Shown here: positions 52,501-58,500 of the stretch, in pieces
How positions within the stretch are numbered: position 1 is the first letter of the stretch
Layout: the number at the start of each line of letters is the position of its first letter
Assembly (NCBI RefSeq): GCF_002078875.1
Contig: NC_034410.1
Span: forward strand, 43,630,202 to 43,694,201
Length of the DNA stretch: 64,000 nucleotides
Direction of reading: 5' to 3'
Source: Numida meleagris
Taxonomy: Eukaryota; Chordata; Aves; Galliformes; Numididae
Position numbers and translations under genes: made by a program
Notes under the pieces: generated by a model
What the model was told of the DNA's origin: nothing
Databases searched by the model: none
Seen by the model: the letters and a program-made list of their open reading frames with translations, nothing else

Positions 52501-55500
52501 CAAGTGAGCAACTCTACCACAACGAGATCATGATTTTACATTGGATATTCTTAGCATTCTTAAAGCAAATTTAAAATAAATCAAGAAAAGCAATTAACCA
52601 TTTAAACTGGTTAAACAAGAGGAAAACAGACCATTATTTCGCTATACAAGAAACTCCGAAGATGCTATAGCAAGTATTTGATGCTTTCTAGAATATTTTC
52701 AAATTTGCTTCTTATGAACTGCAAATATCTCCGTAACATTATAAATTAAGAGTTATATGGAAAAAAAAAATACAGCAATAAAAAATAATTCAGAGCTTTA
52801 AACACTTCCACAAGGCCTGAATCTGTTAGCTTTCACCATTTCATGTCCTGAAGGGCTGTATAAAAGAACCAGGAAGAGGATACCCTCTGATCTTAAGGAC
52901 TCACATTGCTGAATAATGAGGGCATGGTTTACACAAGAGGTGACTGGTACCACTAGCACACACACTCAAGAACCACCACAAAAACAGAGATGGTAGCTGA
53001 CTCATGTCTTTTGGTCAAGACAGCACCCAAAACATGCTGGCCATGTAGGTAGATCCAACATGCAGGCTGGCGACTTCCCAGCAGGAGCATGTCAGTCAGC
53101 TTTGTGCAGACTTATCAAAATGTCAATTGTTTTTCATTCATTCAAGGGTGATACTTGACAGCCAGATTAATTTTCTTTTTTATCTACTGTTATAGTGTTC
53201 AAAGATGTTTGATTCTAAGTTCTTCTTCCACATTTTACTTTAAAAACATCATTTCATACTATTACTGTTTTTGTTGTTGTTTTGTTTTCAAAACATGAAA
53301 GTATAATAGAAGATAACTGCATCAGAGAGGGATAAAAAAAAAAAACTAAACCTTTTAAGCCACTGTAGTTCTCCAAAGATTTATATTGGCACAGATGTCT
53401 ACAGAACAGCATTTCTCCTTTCTATTCTCCTAGTTTTTATTTTGTAAACTATTTCATTCCGTTCTCAAAGGGAGTCAAAAATAAAGGCAGGCTTAAGGCT
53501 TGCAAGCTAAGGGGGTTTCCAGATAAAATACACAGAGTTAAATGACTTCCATCTTGAATTTGTATATTTAAACATAATTTAATATGTTGGTTTGCAGTTC
53601 TATTAAAAATTACCCTCCGTAAACACTGAGGTCTTTCTATTTCTTACGGTACAGTACACAAGAATTCAACAAAAGATAAAATACTTGGGAGACTGACACT
53701 GGCCACTTGCTTTTTCTCTTCCTCTTCTTTCATTAGGATGCATGTGTGCGTCACACACAAAGAATATTGAAAAGTGTCGACTTGGTGTAGCCATATGCTT
53801 GTTACACACTGAATTCTTTCCCTGAATGTTCAAGTGAATGCTCTTTGAACATGCTTCTCTCAATAGATCACCAATGTGCAATAAGGTGTTTGAAACTGTG
53901 GCATGACAGGACAATTTGCCACCTGTTAATGCTGTTGTAAGTGGAATCTGCGGAAAGCTCAAGGCCAGCTGATAGGCATTTACACAGAGCACATTGACAA
54001 CTCTGACATGAAACTAAATGACTTTCAGGAAGAGAATGAGTAATTTCAGGCTGCAAGAAGAGATGAGTGGAAGACTATATTATTTCCTCATTTAAATATT
54101 GTTGTTAAAACCATATATAGAGAAACTAAACCAATGCGTTTCAAGTAAAGTCTAATGCATTTTTCAGTCAAGATGAGTATCAGGTTACAGCACATACAAA
54201 AACATCAGCTCCTCTCTTTAATTTTTTTACTCTTTGAGTAGAGATGAATTGATTTTGTTTGTGAATTGTGCAGATGTACTGACAAAAATTAAACATTATT
54301 TCCCTAAACATGGAATATTTTGGTGATGAATTAGAAAGCTTTCGATCATCTTGAGAGAAGAACATACTAAAAGCAGCTCTGCAGAGAAGGAGTTAGAGGT
54401 GCTGGTAGATGAAATACTTAACATGAACTGGCTATGTGTTCTTGCAGTCCAGAAAGCCAGAAGTATCCTTCAAAAGCAGTGTGCCAAGCAAGGTGACAGA
54501 GGGGATTGTCCGCCTCTGCTCCACTCCCATGAGGCCCCACCTGCAGCACTGCATTCAGCTCTGGGCCCAAGTACATGTAGCAGTTGGAGCAGGTTCAGAG
54601 AAGGCCATAAGGATCCTCAGAGGACTGGAACACCTCTCCAATGAAGAGGGGCTGAGAGAGGCGTGGTTGTTGAGCCTGGAGAAGGCTCCAGGGAGACCTG
54701 ACAGCAGCCTATCAGTACCCAAAGGGGCCTACAGTAAAGGTGCAGACAGACTCTTCGTCAGGGAATGTAGTGACACGACAATGGGTAATAGCTTTAAACC
54801 GAAAAGGATAGGTTTAGGTTAAATATGAAGTAGAAACTCTTTTTTATGAGAGAACAGTGGTGAGGCACAGGCACAGGCTGCCAGAGAAGCTGTGGATGCC
54901 CCCTCCCTGGAGGTATTCAAGGCCAGGTTAGATAAGGCTCTCAGCAGCCTGATCACATGGGAGGTGCCCCTGCACACAGCATCTACACAGATCTGTAAGG
55001 TCCCTTCAAACCCAAACCTGATTTCTGCAAGACATTTTGCTTACGAATTGGTCAAAGTCCTTTAAAGAGAGAACAAAGTATAGCTTTAGATTCATTTAGG
55101 ACACTCATTATCTCTTTTAAATGTTTAAGAGTGCAATGTCCAGGTAGTTATCTTTATTTCTTCATGTTTTTCTTTAGGACCATAAAAAACCCGGTTTTAC
55201 AGTCATACTAGAGTTTTCTAGTATGTTTTAGTATTTAGATTGAATCCTAGCTGCAGTAGGAATATATATATATATCCATTAGTATCAGCTCTTAAGGATC
55301 TGAGAATAAGAAACATTATACACCTCATTATTTGTATTTTCAACAAACAAATATAAAAATAACACATAATCTATATTACATGAGCAGGTAGTAATTTTCT
55401 GTAAGTACTAATTTTTGAAGGACATTATTGAGCCCTCTTTTTTTTCCTCTAACAAAATGCTAAATTCACAGATCCTAATTTTGAGAAAATGGAGATCAGT

Positions 55501-58500
55501 TCCTAATTTTCTGTTATTCAGGTACTTAGCTGTTACTGAGCTGAACATTTTGAAAACACAAAAGCACTACGTAACAATTCGAAGGACCAAGATGATGGAA
55601 AAGGCATTACAAAAGAGGTGGAAGGACCAGCACAATAGCAAGCTGCTACAAAGGAAGGGAAGTAGATTGCTCACCCATATCAGAAGATTCTGGGTCCGCA
55701 GGGAAATGCTTCAACCAAGGAGGGATCTCCAGAAAGAGATCCTTCCTCAGTGGCAGTCAGCCCTTAAATGAGGGCTAAGAGGGGGTGGAGACAGGTCACA
55801 CAGTGAATTGCCTTCACCTGTGCTCCCAGGGCTGACTGGGTCTTTCCTCCAGGTGCTCAATCACTGGCTCAGGCCATGACTCAGCAGTTCCCAGACACAC
55901 CACCAGAAGGAATTTTTTTTTAACTTTCCATTAGTAAATTTCCATGCCATTGAATACTATTAATCTGAAATCAAACCTTTTCTTGCATCAGCCTCTGGAG
56001 ATGAATTCCACATGACAACATTGCAGAAAACATGGTGAGCACATTCTGCTGAATTTTGCATATTCCAGTTACCAAGGAATTTAGTACAGCTGTTAATCCC
56101 ACCTTCTCAATGACACTCTGGAAAGCACTGGGTGAATAACGAGTAATTCTGCATAAGGCCTACAAAAGCAAAACAGAAATACTGTTTTTTAATAGAGTTT
56201 TTAATAAAGAATGCACACCATTTCAGTCATAAGATAAACATAAGCAAACAAAAACCAGTAGTGTTCAGTGTTCTGTTCAATTCGGGAGTGTTTAGTGTAC
56301 ACTAACTTAGCTATTTCCTAACAAAAACTATCAAATTACCTCCAAGGTGGATTAGCCTTCAACTCAAGGTTTCTTTTAGCTTTTAATGCTTCAGGGAGTG
56401 CAACCTTCATGACACTGTAACTGCTTTTGCTGTATCCAGATGAGGAAAACATGACTCTTCAGACACTTAAAATAGTTTTGTTTTCTTTGGCTTGAATGTA
56501 GTGTTAGGATAAGGAAACAGATTATTTGATTCATGTGAAAATCTGAATTAGATTTAAGCAACTTTATTCTGAAAGAAGTAGTCAATATCATCATTTCTTT
56601 GCTCTCTCCTAACCAGCTATATTTAGAAATTGCTTCTAACTCAGTGCCCATTCAGTAGTGAGCTCTCATTTCAGAGGAGGAAAAAGAAAAAAAGGAAGGA
56701 ACAAAAAAGACCAACCTAAAACATGTCTTTAAACAAGCACTTTATTGATGCCATTCACCTACTCAGTACCCACACCTTCTTGTCCTTTTTGGTCCTACAA
56801 TAATATTGATTACAGCTTTTTCCTTTTTTCCTCCCTTTTCTTTCCTTAAAACATAGGCATTCAGTCTGTTTAAGTACAGCAATGTCTGTTTCCCCAGGGA
56901 TACAATTCAATCATTCATCTCTAGTCTGAGCTCTCAAAATAAGCAGGCCCAAGGAATAATGCATCCTCAGGGTTAACATTACCATGAATTGTTGAGGCCT
57001 ACAGACAAACTTTGTCAAAGCAAAAAGGACAAAGTTGTTACACTAACATGGTGTTTGCAGAGTTACCAGTGCCTGAGCTCCCTGCTACAGACCTAGTCAA
57101 AAAAGGGGTAGCCACAGCCACAAGGGCATTAGAAACATCCAGGCAAACCTTGCAGAGACATGGCTGTCTTCTAGGACTGTTTTGCAGCTTCAGAGACAGC
57201 AGGAAAGCTCCATCCCTCTAACAGCAAAGGGGAGAAACTTTCAACTCCTGTTATCATTGAGCGCTCTGTTGAATGATTGAAATGAACGTTTCAGCAGAAA
57301 AGCAGATTGAGCTTTATGGGGAATAGAAGACAAATTCTCATAAACCACTTAAGTAGATCTGCATTTTGAGAAAACAGATGAGACAGGTGAAAAAAAGCAG
57401 TTGGACAAGGATCTGGAAATTATGAGAACATGTAAGAGTAGAGGAGATCCCACATCATCCTCTGTCAGAAGCAGCCTTTGAACAAGACATGATCACAGCG
57501 ATAGAAAGGCATTTGTAGAGCCTCTCTTAGAATGAACTATTCCACCTTTGGTCTCCATCCAGTCTTAGCACTGCAGTTTTTCTCCCAGCAGCCACAACCC
57601 CAACAATATTTGTGCCTTATCCATTGCTTCCCGGTCTTATACAATATATAGCATCTGGGTAACATTCATCCTCTCAGGATGCACTCTATGCGTCCCAAAT
57701 TTGAGAATGAATGCTTTAATGCATCTGTGGTCGCTAAGTCTCAAAAAGAAACTATTCAACATCAATTATTTAAGAAAACAATTTCGTTGAGCTCTCCCAT
57801 TTTCTTTTTCCACGTAAGTGGCTTATGTTTCAAGTAGTTACTTCTCCAGCAGAAGCTATTTCTTAAGATTAATAATTATTTAAAAAAATGAGAATAACTT
57901 TCCATATACTAGAAAAAAATCTTGCTGCTGAGCTTGTCAGAATGTCATTTAGGCATCTTACTGAATTATTTCTATTCTGAGTCCAGCAAAACAAAGATAT
58001 AGTTAAATATAATAGCAAAACTAAGGCAGGCTGGACTACCCCAAAGTGAGCAAAAATACCGAAGCAATCTCCATTTGCACCTCTGGCAGGTAGGACAGCA
58101 CAAAGTGTCATTTCTTGATGATAGTGGCTGAGGACTGAAAGTCGTCCTGATATATTTTTGTTGCTGATTGAAATAATTATTAAGTAAAATCCCATATTGC
58201 CTTACTGCTGATATACTTCATAGACAATGTGCTAGCTCCAGGTAAAGATACAGCACACATGTTTCTTAACATAAGTGTTTTTTTTATAGTGAATAAACAT
58301 GTCAGTCAAGAATACATTCTTCAGGAGAGATTTAAACAAGGCAGAATGATACCATGATAAAACATAATAGGACACATTATCAATATGCAGAATAAATAAT
58401 GCCTACATATCTGCGGCAACGATATGCCACAATGCTATTTAATGAAGGCAGAAAATATATAGTATGATATAACCTGAGAATATATTAGTATGCTACTCCA

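Larger units (their letters stand above)
48761..55976. other. ULK4 7.2-kb intron between exons b and c
   Basis: It holds the long CR1 (50244-51368), a poly-A run (51949-51968), an older CR1 (54351-55026), an AT run (55261-55275) and a family B solo LTR (55570-55897). The stretches 48.8-50.2 kb and 52.0-54.3 kb show no identifiable element; the latter has an unexplained pair of minus-strand ORFs at 53.67-54.06 kb. Confidence 0.8.

Noticed and set aside
55415..55771. 118-codon plus-strand ORF
   Set aside because: It is an antisense reading of the solo LTR at 55570-55897.
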